Shown: in pieces, positions 17,319 through 27,485 of the stretch
Layout: the number at the start of each line of letters is the position of its first letter
Position numbering within the stretch: the first letter of the stretch is position 1
Assembly: GCF_036985505.1 (NCBI RefSeq)
Contig: NZ_BTGQ01000005.1
Location: 248,001-312,000 of the forward strand
From: Croceitalea sp947503285
Lineage (GTDB): Bacteria > Bacteroidota > Bacteroidia > Flavobacteriales > Flavobacteriaceae
DNA: 64,000 bases
Direction of reading: 5' to 3'
The notes under the pieces: model-generated
What the model was told of the DNA's origin: nothing
Databases searched by the model: none
The model's input: the letters and a program-made list of their open reading frames with translations, nothing else
Translations under genes and position numbers: made by a program

Positions 17319-19157
17319 CTAGATAGGTAAATAAACCCTGAAAATGCTACCCTTATCCAAAGTGCTATCAACGGTTATCTTACCACCCATCAACTCAATC
17401 TGATATTTGGCTAGATAAAGGCCCATACCGCTTGAACTGTCCATGTTTTGAAGCGTCTTGTATAGCTGAAAGATCTTATCGCCTTTTTTATTGAGATCAA
17501 TACCAATACCGTTGTCCTCTATGGAGAAAATATAGTAGTCATCCACTACTTGGGTCGATACAAAAACAACAGGCTGTTTATTGCTGTTCTTGAATTTTAT
17601 GGCGTTGACCAATAAACTCGAAACGATATTTTCGAGGTACACTGGTACCGCCCTCACGGTAAACTTTTCTGATACCTCATTATGTATCTTGACCCCGTGC
17701 TGTTTTACAAGGCCATTGTTATTTTCTAAAGTTCGATAAATGATATCGTTCAACAGTACGGGCACTTTTTGTTCGTTTATCTTATGACGGATCGTTACAA
17801 GTTCTCTCAAGCCTTTGATACTGCTGGTCAGATTTTCAGAGGATTTAAAAAGAATGGTCAGCAAATTTTTTCGTTCTGCCTCATTTTTCTCATCGCTGAG
17901 AAAGTTCAATAACAAGTCTTGATTGGTAGCATGCGCCTTTAGGTTATGGGAAACCATATGGGTAAAATGGGTCAGCCTGTCCAATTCGGCGTTTGCCAAA
18001 TCCAATTCTGCCTTTATCTGGCCTTCTTTGTTTTGATAAGAGGTAATGTTCTCACAACTGACCAATAGGCTATTATCAGGTAAAAGGGTGCCATTAAAAC
18101 GAAACACTAATTTTTGGTCTAAGTCTTCAAAAAACACTTGCTTTTCGAGTCCATTGAAGGCTTTGTTGATTAGAATGGACTTGTACCATTGTTTTTGCTC
18201 ATCTTCTGAGAACCAAAGAAATTTGGCAATGTTACGGTTCAAGAGCATATGCTTTTGAAAACCGAGCACATTTAGTATTTCATTGTTGAGGTCTAGAACT
18301 TCACCAGAACGAAAATCAATTTTGACCACTCCGATAGGCAAGTTCTCAAAAGCAGCCCACGAATCTTGGGATACTTCGTTTTTTGCCGGTGTACTTATTT
18401 CAGGTGAATACGAATCATTGATGTTTTGAATGGTACCGATTATCCGAACACATTTACCATTTTTGAATTTTGGTCTACCTATGGTATTTACCCATATGGT
18501 ATCGCCCTTTTTTGTGGTGAGCTTTAGGTTTTTATTCCAAGGTTTGCCCATTTCCAAGGCCGTATGAAAGAGTGTGGTTATGGTGTTTCTATCATGGCCC
18601 TTTTTGAAGAAAGCAACTGATTTTTTATAGCTGGCGGCCTCAAGATGGTCTATCTGAAAAATCTCTTTTAATTCTTTTGACCAATACATTTTTTGGTTGT
18701 TGACATTATATTCCCAACTTCCGATTTTGGCAATGGCCCCTTTTTCCTTTAAAAGTTTTTGGGTGTTTTTAAGCTCTATTTCGAGGGCGGTTTTTTCACT
18801 GACGTCCTTGACATTTAAGATAACCCCTATACTTTTCCCATAGCCATCTTTCCATGGGTTGATATTCCAGATGAAATCTTGTTCGGCCCCGTTTTCACCT
18901 ATATGGGTATCTATTATTTGAATATCATTTAATCCCTCGAGGGCGTAGTCGAAACTGTCTTGCCAGCTTTCGTCAAACCTTGCGAAAAGTTTCAAGAAGG
19001 GTTTTCCGATTGTCTTACTTCGGTCAAAACCAAAAGTTTTAAACCATGTGGTTGACGCATCGATAAGATTCAAGTTGTTGTCCAACAAAACACTTGAAGA
19101 AGGTAACTGATGTATCCAACGAGAGGCTAAGGGCTGTTTTTGAATAAGTTTTTCCAT
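17319..19157 (-). CDS. PAS-domain sensor histidine kinase (soluble)
   Basis: 612 residues with no signal peptide or membrane segment, so probably cytoplasmic. Three PAS-like domains are visible: about residues 20-130, 140-250 (PAS_3 type, ends GKCVRIIGTIQNIND) and 270-375. A dimerisation helix follows with the phospho-acceptor His in MVSHNLKAH (about residue 404). The ATPase domain has the N-box LLVNAIKFKN, G1 EDNGIGID and G2 SSGMGLYLAK. Such kinases sense small ligands, light or redox through PAS; the signal here is unknown. A REC-only regulator lies 127 bp upstream on the same strand and is the likely partner or a shared phosphate carrier. The gene ends at a strong terminator. Confidence 0.92.
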   Translation of the reverse strand: MEKLIQKQPLASRWIHQLPSSSVLLDNNLNLIDASTTWFKTFGFDRSKTIGKPFLKLFARFDESWQDSFDYALEGLNDIQIIDTHIGENGAEQDFIWNINPWKDGYGKSIGVILNVKDVSEKTALEIELKNTQKLLKEKGAIAKIGSWEYNVNNQKMYWSKELKEIFQIDHLEAASYKKSVAFFKKGHDRNTITTLFHTALEMGKPWNKNLKLTTKKGDTIWVNTIGRPKFKNGKCVRIIGTIQNINDSYSPEISTPAKNEVSQDSWAAFENLPIGVVKIDFRSGEVLDLNNEILNVLGFQKHMLLNRNIAKFLWFSEDEQKQWYKSILINKAFNGLEKQVFFEDLDQKLVFRFNGTLLPDNSLLVSCENITSYQNKEGQIKAELDLANAELDRLTHFTHMVSHNLKAHATNQDLLLNFLSDEKNEAERKNLLTILFKSSENLTSSIKGLRELVTIRHKINEQKVPVLLNDIIYRTLENNNGLVKQHGVKIHNEVSEKFTVRAVPVYLENIVSSLLVNAIKFKNSNKQPVVFVSTQVVDDYYIFSIEDNGIGIDLNKKGDKIFQLYKTLQNMDSSSGMGLYLAKYQIELMGGKITVDSTLDKGSIFRVYLPI

Positions 19158-19201
19158 ACTATAACTGAATTTTGGTCCAATTTATAGTAGGAATAATACT
19201 A

Positions 19202-19209
19202 CAAAATTA
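19202..19209 (-). promoter_or_regulatory. -7 box (TAATTTTG) ahead of the PAS kinase
   Basis: On the minus strand TAATTTTG matches TAnnTTTG, 44 bp before the kinase start. No good -33 box is seen. Confidence 0.45.
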
Positions 19210-19284
19210 ATTTTGTTGTGAATTGTTAGGATATTGTGGTAAAGCTCAGCTGTTTTTGTTGTGAAGATTTTCCAACCGTGTAGT

Positions 19285-19686
19285 TCATCGGGAAAGTAAT
19301 GGAAAATATCTTTTAAGAACACCTTGGATCGACGCAACATCAAGAGGTTTGGTCATTACGTTCTCAACCTCGGTGCGTTCGGTAATTTTTATTTCATCTT
19401 GGGGGCTTAGTGAGGTGGTCAATAGAATTATTTTCGCCTTGTCTTTTTCAGGTCGCTCTATAGTCTTGAAATGTTCTAAAAACTCCCAAGCATCCATGGT
19501 AGGCATATTTATATCAACAAAGAGCAGTTCAGGAATGGTATTATCACAATCGGAAAGGTAGTCTATGGCGTTCTGACCCATTTGAAATGAGACGACCTCC
19601 CTTGATCCCTTGGCCTTTTCCAAAAACTTTTTATGAATGAAGTTTGTTGCGGCATTGTCATCCACCAAAATGATTTTATTGAGCAT
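19285..19686 (-). CDS. Single-domain (REC-only) response regulator
   Basis: 133 residues, a REC domain and nothing else. Acidic pair D9-D10 (ILVDDNAATN), phospho-acceptor D58 (LLFVDINMPTMD), the switch Thr in ILLTTSLSP and the conserved Lys in VMTKPLD are all present. No DNA-binding or effector domain follows, so it acts by protein contact or as a phosphorelay intermediate. Its start lies inside the end of the upstream CheB-CheR-kinase gene (11-bp overlap), so the two are translationally coupled and that hybrid kinase is its most likely phosphodonor. Confidence 0.93.
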   Translation of the reverse strand: MLNKIILVDDNAATNFIHKKFLEKAKGSREVVSFQMGQNAIDYLSDCDNTIPELLFVDINMPTMDAWEFLEHFKTIERPEKDKAKIILLTTSLSPQDEIKITERTEVENVMTKPLDVASIQGVLKRYFPLLSR

Positions 19687-22600
19687 TTGTCCTAGGTTTT
19701 GTGTTTAAAGTGAAGTGAAAAGTACTGCCCTCACCGATGACCGAATCAACCCAGATAGTGCCTCCATGCAGTTGTACGATTTTCTTGCAGTGTGCAAGTC
19801 CAATGCCGGTTCCCTCGTAGTCATCTAAATTGTGCAATCGCTTGAAAACCTCGAATATTTTATTTTGATTTTCTTTGGCGATACCAATACCATTGTCTTG
19901 TACACTTATCTGCAGCTGACCTTTGTTGTTTTTCGAAGATATCGTCACCACTGGCTCTTTTCTATCGGCAGTGAACTTAAGTGCATTGCCGATTAAATTC
20001 AAGAACAGGGAATGTAGCTCTATTGGGCTTCCCATTATGGATGGAAGTTTAGAAACCAATACGGTCGCGTTTGACTCCTTTATTCGAAACATCAGGTCTT
20101 TTTTGGCATCTTCTACAACTTGGTTCAAGTCTACCATTTCGAAACCTGATTTTTTGCCGATTTTAGAGTATTCAAGAATACCTTTTACCAAGGCACCCAT
20201 TCGATTCGATGCCTGTACCACAAAATTGATATAGGTTTCGGCATTCTTGTTGATGGCACCTGAAAACTCTTCACGCAACAACACGGTAAAATCTTTAATG
20301 GTTCGAAGGGGCTCTTGCAGGTCATGACTGGCTACATAGGCAAAACGTTCCAACTCTTGATTGCTTTGGCTCAAGTTTTCCTGTATTTCCTTAAGTTTTG
20401 TAATATCCACGTGGCTACCCACCATTCTTACGGGCTTTCCATCACTGCTCCATTCTATGACTTTTCCTTTGCACCAAACCCATACCAGATGCCCGTTTTT
20501 GTGATAATACCTTACTTCGCAATCGTAGGGAAACTGACCCTTTGTCGCTACATGTTTCTCGAAAATTTCAAGAACCATGGGCAAATCATCTTGGTGTATG
20601 ATTTTTTGCCAGGCTTCTGGTGAATTCTCCATTTCATGATCTTCGTACCCGAACATTTTCTTGAATGTTGGGCTAAGATATTCCGTATCTTCTTGTATCA
20701 TCCAATCCCAATAGCCCGCCATGGTGCCTTCGAGCACTTGTTCGAAAGCCATATTTTTATCGGTAAGGGCACGTTCGGCCTTTTCTAGTTCTGAGATATC
20801 GCGCCAACTTGCAATGACACTGTTAAAACTGCCGTCAGCATTGAGAAAGGGTTTTGCATTTACACGTATAGGCACCTTTTTCTTTTTCTTTGTAATCACA
20901 CAACGGGTCAAGTTGCGCAGTTCGTTTCCTTTTGAAAGTTCGCCCATATCGTAATCCAATTCTTCTTGCGAGAATCCGGTAGCGACCTCTAAAATATTCT
21001 TTCCAATTATTTCTTCATGTGACCTATATTCCAATTTCTGTACAAGCTCTTTATTGCAAGAGGTTATATTGCCCGATTCGTCTAGGCTCAAGAACATATC
21101 GGGAGCATTGTCGTAAAGGCTTCTGAATTCTTCTTCGTTTATCCTTAAAGCGTTTTCAACATCTTTGAGTTCATTGATATCAACGAAACTCATAACAACA
21201 CCATCGATGGTTTGGTTGATGTTATAAAAAGGAATCGTTTTTTGTAAGAACCAGTTACCATGGATGTCTTGCACTTCTTTTTGAACGTGTTTTCCTGAAT
21301 TCAAGACCTCTTGGGCAATGGCGACAATGTTCTTGCCCGCATCTTTGAACGTTGAGGTGAAATGGTCTATTGGCCTTCTGATATCACTGTCCATTAGATT
21401 GAAATACTGCCTGATTTTGGGCGTAAACTTTCTGATGTACATATTTCGATCTAAGAATATGGTGCCGATATCAGTGCTCTTCAGCAGGTTGTCCATATCG
21501 GCATTGACAGAGGCCAAGTCTTCGACTTTCTGCTGAAGTTCTGCATTTACGGTGTGAAGTTCTTCGTTGACACTCTGCAATTCTTCGTTTGTACTCTGTA
21601 GTTCTTCGTTGGCGGCCAACAATTCTTCATTGGTAGCCTGAAGTTCTTCGTTGCTGGTTTCAATTTCTTGTACCAGGTTTTGCATGTTGTGCTTGGCTTC
21701 TTTAAGTTCTGACTCAAGCTCTGCAATATGGAAATTGTTTGAATCGAGGTTGAACTCCTCAAGAACGGGTTTGCCGTTGTTCTCAATTTTATTCGGAATG
21801 AAAACAAGCAAAAAATGCAGGGGATCACGAGATGGGGTAAATGAAAATGAGGAAACCAAAAGGTCGATGACCGTATCTACATCTTCGGTCTTTAATCGAA
21901 TGGCATTGTAGCGGTGCTTTTCGTCTTTGTCACTTTTTCTGAGTTTTTTTGCCGCCCTACTGATAATCGTAGAAACATGGTCGGGCACCATTTTCAATAA
22001 ATTGATACTAAATCCCTTATCGGGTAGGCTAATGTACTTTCTAAATTCTCCGTACGCATTGAGGATATTGTATTGATCATCGATAAAGACCGTGGCGATA
22101 TCAAGCTCTTCTGCTAAGGTAGCATTCATGATTTCGGCCATCTTTGACTCTACGATTTTCTTTTGTGCGCTTAGCGATGGTGATTTCGTCGATTTTGACA
22201 TTTCAGGATAGTTCAAAGGCTCTAACCCCAATGTTTTTGCAAGCTTACCGTTTCTGAACAGTTTTGCCTTTCGGTCAATTTCAATCAAGACCTTCTTATA
22301 TTCACCAACGCTTTCACTACTACCCAGTACTAGAACGCCGTTTAATTTCAGTGAATACTGAAGTACGCCAATAACCTTTTTTTGGGCCACGGGCTGCATA
22401 TAGATGAGCAGGTTTCTACATACAGCAATATCCATTTTATTGAAGGGGGGGTCTTTCAGCACGTTGTGCTGGCTGAAAATGACCATACGCCGAATGTGTT
22501 CACGAATCTGGTATTCGTCGCCTTTTTTAATGAAGTTGGCCGAAATACGCTCTTTTGATACATTGGCTATGATACTTTCAGGATATACACCCCTACTCCC

Positions 22601-23701
22601 AATATCCAAATGTGTTTTCTCAATATCCGTTGCGAAAATTTTGACCGTATTGTTCTTTCCCTGTTTTTGAAGTTCTTCATTGATCAAAATGGCCATGCTA
22701 TAGGCCTCTTGACCAGTGCTGGAACCTACGCACCAAATTTTGATGATCTCATCTTGTGATTTATCCGCAATGATTTTCGGAATCAAATCTTCCCTCAGGA
22801 TTTCCCATACCTCTGGGTCCCTGAAAAAGTTGGTGACCCCTATCAAGAACTCACGAGCGAGCACATGGCATTCACTTGGGTTTTCGTATAAGAAATTTTT
22901 ATAATCGGAGAGTGTATTGAGCTTGTTGACCCCCATTCGCCTCGCGATTCTACGGATTAGGGTAGGACGTTTGTAGTATTCAAAGTCCATATTGGTCAGA
23001 TTGTTCACATGGTTCAAAACTTTTACGAGCACCGTTTCCTCCCGCATGATTTTCTCTTCCAAAGATCCAGCGGTATTAGGATGCTCGATAAAATTGAGCA
23101 ATTCACCCGGAAGTTCTTCAACAGGTAATACATAATCAATCAGCCCCGTATTTATTGCACTTTGGGGCATACCGTCAAATTTGGCCTGTACAGGACTTTG
23201 AACCATGACCATACCACCACTTTCTTTAATGCTACCGGCACCACTGGTACCATCACTTCCGGTTCCGCTTAGAATAATGCCAATGGCTTTCTCAGTGCAT
23301 TCTTTTGCCAGTGATCGGAAAAAAATATCGATTGGAAGGTTTAATTCTTTCGTCTGGGGCTTGTTTGATAATTTAAGAAACCCATTTTCAATGGTCATAT
23401 TTTTTTTGGGGGGTATTAAATAGACCGTACCCCCTTTTACTTCGGTCTTATCAGTAACCTCATGAATGGGCAATGCGGAATTTTTCGAAAGAAGTTCGGC
23501 CATCAGGCTCTTATAGTCAGGACTCAAGTGCTGTACGATGACAAAACTATGTCTACAATCACTGGGGACCTGATCAAAAAACGCCTTTAATGCCTCTAAT
23601 CCACCAGCACTTGCCCCAACACCAATAATAGAAAAGGAATTTAAAAATTTATTTTTGGAAACTACGGTATTGTGGTCGGTTGGTTCTTGTTTTTCAGACA
23701 T
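19676..23701 (-). CDS. CheB-CheR-PAS hybrid histidine kinase
   Basis: 1,341 residues. In order: a CheB methylesterase domain (S31 in GVGASAGGLE, H58 in VQHLSPDY, D150 in GTGSDGTSG); a CheR SAM-methyltransferase domain (about 215-480, with WCVGSSTGQEAYSMAILI, ATDIEKTHLDIGSRGVY, CRNLLIYM); a coiled coil of repeated NEELQ units (about 655-745); several PAS domains (about 745-1110); and a kinase with His in YVASHDLQEP (about 1125), N-box LFLNLIGNALKF, G1 QDNGIGIAKE and G2 GTGIGLAHCKK. There is no membrane segment. CheB and CheR normally adjust methylation of chemoreceptors; none is present here, so the methylation target is unknown. The kinase output probably passes to the overlapping REC protein. 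All catalytic residues look intact. Confidence 0.95.
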   Translation of the reverse strand: MSEKQEPTDHNTVVSKNKFLNSFSIIGVGASAGGLEALKAFFDQVPSDCRHSFVIVQHLSPDYKSLMAELLSKNSALPIHEVTDKTEVKGGTVYLIPPKKNMTIENGFLKLSNKPQTKELNLPIDIFFRSLAKECTEKAIGIILSGTGSDGTSGAGSIKESGGMVMVQSPVQAKFDGMPQSAINTGLIDYVLPVEELPGELLNFIEHPNTAGSLEEKIMREETVLVKVLNHVNNLTNMDFEYYKRPTLIRRIARRMGVNKLNTLSDYKNFLYENPSECHVLAREFLIGVTNFFRDPEVWEILREDLIPKIIADKSQDEIIKIWCVGSSTGQEAYSMAILINEELQKQGKNNTVKIFATDIEKTHLDIGSRGVYPESIIANVSKERISANFIKKGDEYQIREHIRRMVIFSQHNVLKDPPFNKMDIAVCRNLLIYMQPVAQKKVIGVLQYSLKLNGVLVLGSSESVGEYKKVLIEIDRKAKLFRNGKLAKTLGLEPLNYPEMSKSTKSPSLSAQKKIVESKMAEIMNATLAEELDIATVFIDDQYNILNAYGEFRKYISLPDKGFSINLLKMVPDHVSTIISRAAKKLRKSDKDEKHRYNAIRLKTEDVDTVIDLLVSSFSFTPSRDPLHFLLVFIPNKIENNGKPVLEEFNLDSNNFHIAELESELKEAKHNMQNLVQEIETSNEELQATNEELLAANEELQSTNEELQSVNEELHTVNAELQQKVEDLASVNADMDNLLKSTDIGTIFLDRNMYIRKFTPKIRQYFNLMDSDIRRPIDHFTSTFKDAGKNIVAIAQEVLNSGKHVQKEVQDIHGNWFLQKTIPFYNINQTIDGVVMSFVDINELKDVENALRINEEEFRSLYDNAPDMFLSLDESGNITSCNKELVQKLEYRSHEEIIGKNILEVATGFSQEELDYDMGELSKGNELRNLTRCVITKKKKKVPIRVNAKPFLNADGSFNSVIASWRDISELEKAERALTDKNMAFEQVLEGTMAGYWDWMIQEDTEYLSPTFKKMFGYEDHEMENSPEAWQKIIHQDDLPMVLEIFEKHVATKGQFPYDCEVRYYHKNGHLVWVWCKGKVIEWSSDGKPVRMVGSHVDITKLKEIQENLSQSNQELERFAYVASHDLQEPLRTIKDFTVLLREEFSGAINKNAETYINFVVQASNRMGALVKGILEYSKIGKKSGFEMVDLNQVVEDAKKDLMFRIKESNATVLVSKLPSIMGSPIELHSLFLNLIGNALKFTADRKEPVVTISSKNNKGQLQISVQDNGIGIAKENQNKIFEVFKRLHNLDDYEGTGIGLAHCKKIVQLHGGTIWVDSVIGEGSTFHFTLNTKPRTNAQ

Positions 23702-23737
23702 TTAGAAATTGTAGGATTAGAAGAAAATAAATCATTT

Positions 23738-23745
23738 TAAAAATA
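23738..23745 (-). promoter_or_regulatory. Possible -7-like box (TATTTTTA) of the hybrid kinase
   Basis: On the minus strand TATTTTTA lies 36 bp before the start. It differs from TAnnTTTG in the last base. The same octamer occurs before the APC permease, antiporter and M28 genes, so it may be a local promoter variant. Confidence 0.3.
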
Positions 23746-23922
23746 GGAATAAATGTTAAAAAAGTAAGTAAAAACCTATATTTATTTAACGGCCCCATAT
23801 CTGCAGTATCTTCGGGGTTGTTTTGAGGGTGCGTACCGTTTTAAAGGGTATCTTAAGTGTTTTTTGGTTGGGCGGCTAGGGTGCTTTTTGATAATGTGGA
23901 AACCGATGTTACATCAACTTGA

Positions 23923-25164
23923 TTACTCCTCCTTCGGCTTAATAATGGACAGTAGCTTTTTGCTAAGGGCCAATTGACTTTCATTGGAGCTATAAAAATC
24001 AGGTTGGCTTCGATAATAAATATCGACGAAAATACCGAACTTAACCCTAGCGAACATCTTACGTTGCTGTTCGGATATATCCTTTTGGTCTTCATCAAGA
24101 TTGGCTATTTCCTTTTCCCACCATCCAAGATCGGCTTTTTTGGGGGAAGCAAAATCTTTTTTGAGCCGTTCCCTCAGCTTACCCATAACACCCTCCTCTT
24201 TTTCCAATGATGAGGCCAAAGATTTAGAGGCTTTTTTATATGATTTGGATTTTCTTAGCTGTGAGTGTTCCGTAGTGATGGAGTCTAGCGTGAAAAAAGT
24301 CTTATACGTGCCCAAAATTCTCTCGTAATTCTCATCGGCAAGTAAGAAATGGTCATTCTTCACCAATTCCCTTGTCTCGAAAATGGCTTTTTGCAAATAG
24401 GGCAAAAGAAGATTGGGGTCTTTCTCTTTTTGGACATAGCACCAACGAAAGGCTTTTGTTATTTGTGCTTGAGGTGGCCAGCTGTGGTCCCCATCGAAGG
24501 TTACTAGCGTATGTTCAAATTTAATCCTATTGAGATAAACTTTATTGTTCCTCATTTCCCTGTAATTCATATCCTCATTACCACAAAGACCGACATATTT
24601 GAAATTTTGTGTAGATGGTGTATGTGAAGGCACCGAAGAAAACCCTGCCCCACAGGCAATAACCCCGGTAAATTGATTGGTTAATGAGGCGATTGCCGTG
24701 GCCAGTCGTGCACCGCCCGAAAATCCCGAAACGTACATCTCATTTTCTTTGATGTCGTAGGTGCTGAAAATATGGTTGAAGAGTGCATTGGCAATTTCAA
24801 AGCTCTTCTCCATAGGTCCATTTTTAGAGTTGTTCGAACAAACGATGATATGGCCGAATTCTTCAGATGCCTCTACAAAAGGCTTCACACCGATCACACC
24901 ACGTGCTGCAGGTTCGAAAACGAAAACGATGGAACTTAGGGCATCTTTATCGAAAGATGTAGGTAAATAAATAGCATAGGTTTGATCTTTTGTGTTGGTC
25001 ACTGCGACCGAATCAATGATCTTACCAAGTTCAAGGGGTTCTTGTGCGTTAGCAACCAGACTGTAAAAGAATAATATAAAAGTTTTACAAACAAATCGAA
25101 GCCTGGTCGGTAGCCTTTTTATTTTCTTGAAAATATGCACTCTGCTTTTTTTGGGTAACTGCAT
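23923..25164 (-). CDS. Secreted alpha/beta-hydrolase (esterase/PHB-depolymerase-like)
   Basis: 413 residues. A basic N-terminal stretch and hydrophobic segment end in SLVANAQ (about residue 41), a signal peptide with an unusually long positive N-region. The alpha/beta-hydrolase fold follows: YAIYLPTSFDKD and FVFEPAARG strands, nucleophile elbow GFSGGAR (S149), and a likely acid (D198) and His (H227 in DGDHSWPP). The C-terminal 170 residues are helical and charged (KSYKKASKSLASSLEKEEG) and match no family I know. The fold suggests an esterase or acyl-hydrolase working in the periplasm; the substrate is unknown. It stands alone, leftward, between the signalling block and the S41 peptidase. Confidence 0.78.
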   Translation of the reverse strand: MQLPKKSRVHIFKKIKRLPTRLRFVCKTFILFFYSLVANAQEPLELGKIIDSVAVTNTKDQTYAIYLPTSFDKDALSSIVFVFEPAARGVIGVKPFVEASEEFGHIIVCSNNSKNGPMEKSFEIANALFNHIFSTYDIKENEMYVSGFSGGARLATAIASLTNQFTGVIACGAGFSSVPSHTPSTQNFKYVGLCGNEDMNYREMRNNKVYLNRIKFEHTLVTFDGDHSWPPQAQITKAFRWCYVQKEKDPNLLLPYLQKAIFETRELVKNDHFLLADENYERILGTYKTFFTLDSITTEHSQLRKSKSYKKASKSLASSLEKEEGVMGKLRERLKKDFASPKKADLGWWEKEIANLDEDQKDISEQQRKMFARVKFGIFVDIYYRSQPDFYSSNESQLALSKKLLSIIKPKEE

Positions 25165-25419
25165 TTTTAATTCGAATAGGTATTGAAAAAAACTTTAGCG
25201 TTCTTGATATCTTTAAGGTTCGGGATTCGGTAAACTTCCGACTGCCTGACCTCCACAATACTAATATTATCTCATTTTTCGAGGGTTTAAAGTACTCTAA
25301 ATTCTGACGTTAACCAATAAAGAAATGGCATAACAATGCCCTCGCATGCTTCTTTATAGTCCCTTTTGGAAAACCAGTATCAACTCGAATTCTAAAAAGG
25401 TAAAAAAAGTGGCTGGATA

Positions 25420-27060
25420 TTATTTTAAAATGGCTTGATACTTGTTTTGATCAGCGAGTAATGCTACGGCTGACAAAATAGCGTCATCGTGTTTTAGATT
25501 ATAGTCATACAGGCCATCACGATAGAAGTAGCGCTTAATAATCTCATCTTCCAATTTTTTTGAGATTTCAGCTTTGAAAGAATCCAAAGCTTCAATTTTA
25601 CCTTGATTAACGGCCAGTAGTAAATCTTTGTATTTATTTTGAACATTGCCCCCTAAAAGGCTATCATCTTTGTTCAATACTTCTTCCAAAAGTTTTTCGG
25701 TCTCGGTTTGAAACGTAAAATCTTTGCTGGAAACAAAGTTTTTAAATTCGTTATAATCAGTATTGGTAAACGAAAATTCAGCGGTGCTTTCAAATTGGTT
25801 CTTATAATAAAAGTACGTTGCAAAATCGAATATGATGTTACCATTTACCAAGGCATCCGTGAGCGAATTGGACTTTGCCGAGGCAATTTCGATATCTGGC
25901 ATAACACCCCCACCATCTTCAACCATCCGACCATTTCTAGTCTTGAACTTGTTGAAGTCTTTATTGCGAACCGCATTTCCCTCTTCATCCCTGTTCCAGT
26001 AATCCAAAGATTGAATGCACCTTCCAGAAGGGGTAAAATACCTTGAAATTGTTACTTTGAGCTGGGTACCATAGGTCAGTTTTAGGGGTCTTTGCACCAA
26101 ACCCTTCCCAAAACTTCGCGCCCCCATGACCACCGCCCTATCTAAATCTTGTAAACCACCCGATACGATTTCGCTGGCTGAGGCACTGCTTCCATTTACC
26201 AAGACCACAAGTGGAATATTTAAATCTTCAGGTTGTTTTTTGGTTTTGTACTCTTGATTGAATTTTTTTACCTTTGATTTGGTAGTGACGATCAACTCTC
26301 CCTTAGGCACGAAAAGATTGGTCACATTTATGGCCTCTGAGAGCAACCCTCCAGGATTACCTCGAAGATCTAAGATTAGCCGTTCGGCACCTTGGCCCTT
26401 GAGATCCTGCATTGCTGCCTTAGTTTGGGCAGATGCCTTTCTATTGAACCTAGAGAGTACGACATAGCCGGTTTTGTCATCGACCATACTGTAATAAGGT
26501 ACGGCGTCTACTTCAACACCTTCTCTTTTAATAGTAGCGTTCTTGGTTTGCCCTTGCCTTTTAAAGGTAATGTCTACCTTGGTCTCATTGGCTCCTTTTA
26601 AAAGTTCACTGGCATTATCATCAAAATCGGAAACCTTGATATCGCCAATTTGAATGATTTCATCGCCAGCCTTTAAGCCTGCTTTGTCGGCCGGGTAACC
26701 TTTGTAGGGTTCAATAATCAAAAGGCGGTCATCATAAGAACGGACAAGGGCTCCAATACCGGAATATTCCCCGGCATTTTTGATCTTATATTCCTCTACA
26801 TCCTGTTCGTTCAAGAACCGGGTATAGGGATCTAATTCATTGAGCATGTTTTTAATGGCCGAATCCATAAGTTCAGCCGGATTGGTCTCATCAACATAGT
26901 TCATGTTGAGTTCTTTGAAAAGTGTGGTAAAAATTTCAATTTGTTTGGCAATCTCAAAAAAATCACTTTTAAAACTGGTGCCCACCAACAGGAACACCAT
27001 GGCAAAAACAGGTATGAACAGCCGTTTTTTAGCTAGTTTTCTCATTCGATACTTCTTCAT
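25420..27060 (-). CDS. S41 family C-terminal processing peptidase
   Basis: 546 residues. An N-terminal signal anchor (residues about 11-28) is followed by a PDZ domain (about 95-175: IGALVRSYDDRLLIIEPYKG, PADKAGLKAGDEI) and the S41 protease domain. Catalytic Ser is in VNGSSASASEIVSGG (about 291) and Lys in GARSFGKGLVQ (about 316). Family members cleave periplasmic proteins near their C-termini. The N-terminus overlaps the end of rnpA by 32 bp on the same strand, so the two are coupled. An ATG five codons in (MRKLAKK) is an alternative start and still overlaps rnpA. The substrate is unknown. Confidence 0.94.
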   Translation of the reverse strand: MKKYRMRKLAKKRLFIPVFAMVFLLVGTSFKSDFFEIAKQIEIFTTLFKELNMNYVDETNPAELMDSAIKNMLNELDPYTRFLNEQDVEEYKIKNAGEYSGIGALVRSYDDRLLIIEPYKGYPADKAGLKAGDEIIQIGDIKVSDFDDNASELLKGANETKVDITFKRQGQTKNATIKREGVEVDAVPYYSMVDDKTGYVVLSRFNRKASAQTKAAMQDLKGQGAERLILDLRGNPGGLLSEAINVTNLFVPKGELIVTTKSKVKKFNQEYKTKKQPEDLNIPLVVLVNGSSASASEIVSGGLQDLDRAVVMGARSFGKGLVQRPLKLTYGTQLKVTISRYFTPSGRCIQSLDYWNRDEEGNAVRNKDFNKFKTRNGRMVEDGGGVMPDIEIASAKSNSLTDALVNGNIIFDFATYFYYKNQFESTAEFSFTNTDYNEFKNFVSSKDFTFQTETEKLLEEVLNKDDSLLGGNVQNKYKDLLLAVNQGKIEALDSFKAEISKKLEDEIIKRYFYRDGLYDYNLKHDDAILSAVALLADQNKYQAILK

Positions 27061-27415
27061 TGAATCTTTTTAAAAGCCCTTGCATTTTATGGTTTGCCAT
27101 TTCGTAATCGGGCATTTCTTTACCAAGATATAAAATAGCCAACGCATAATGTCCCTCAATGTTGTTAAAAACAACGTGTTTGTTTAGGCGATAGGCCTCG
27201 CGGAGCACCCTTTTGATGCGGTTTCGACTAACAGCACTTTTAAAGTTTTTTTTGGGGGCTATCACCATCGCTTTTAAAGAAGCCCTGTCTGCAAAATGAG
27301 TGTTCAGGTATACCAATTTTAAAGGAAAATTCGACACGTGCGTTCCCTCAGCAAATAGTTTTTCAATGTGCTTTTTACTTTTGAGGCGTTCTTTCTTTGC
27401 CAGGGAAAAATCCAT
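27029..27415 (-). CDS. rnpA: Ribonuclease P protein component
   Basis: 128 residues with the RnpA features: basic N-terminus KKERLKSKKHIEKLFAEG, and the RNR signature SRNRIKRVLREAYRLNKH (residues about 62-79) that binds the RNA subunit. RnpA helps the P RNA cut the 5' leaders from pre-tRNAs. The usual partner rpmH is absent next door; instead the S41 peptidase gene overlaps its 3' end by 32 bp. Confidence 0.94.
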   Translation of the reverse strand: MDFSLAKKERLKSKKHIEKLFAEGTHVSNFPLKLVYLNTHFADRASLKAMVIAPKKNFKSAVSRNRIKRVLREAYRLNKHVVFNNIEGHYALAILYLGKEMPDYEMANHKMQGLLKRFNEEVSNEKTS

Positions 27416-27485
27416 TTGATATCAGTTAAAGAATGCACCGTATAGTGACATACAGTGAATTCTTTGATGTGTTTTAACCCTTGGC

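Noticed and set aside
21540..21660. Short nucleotide repeats in the hybrid kinase
   Set aside because: They encode the NEELQ coiled-coil repeats typical of this protein family, not a separate element.
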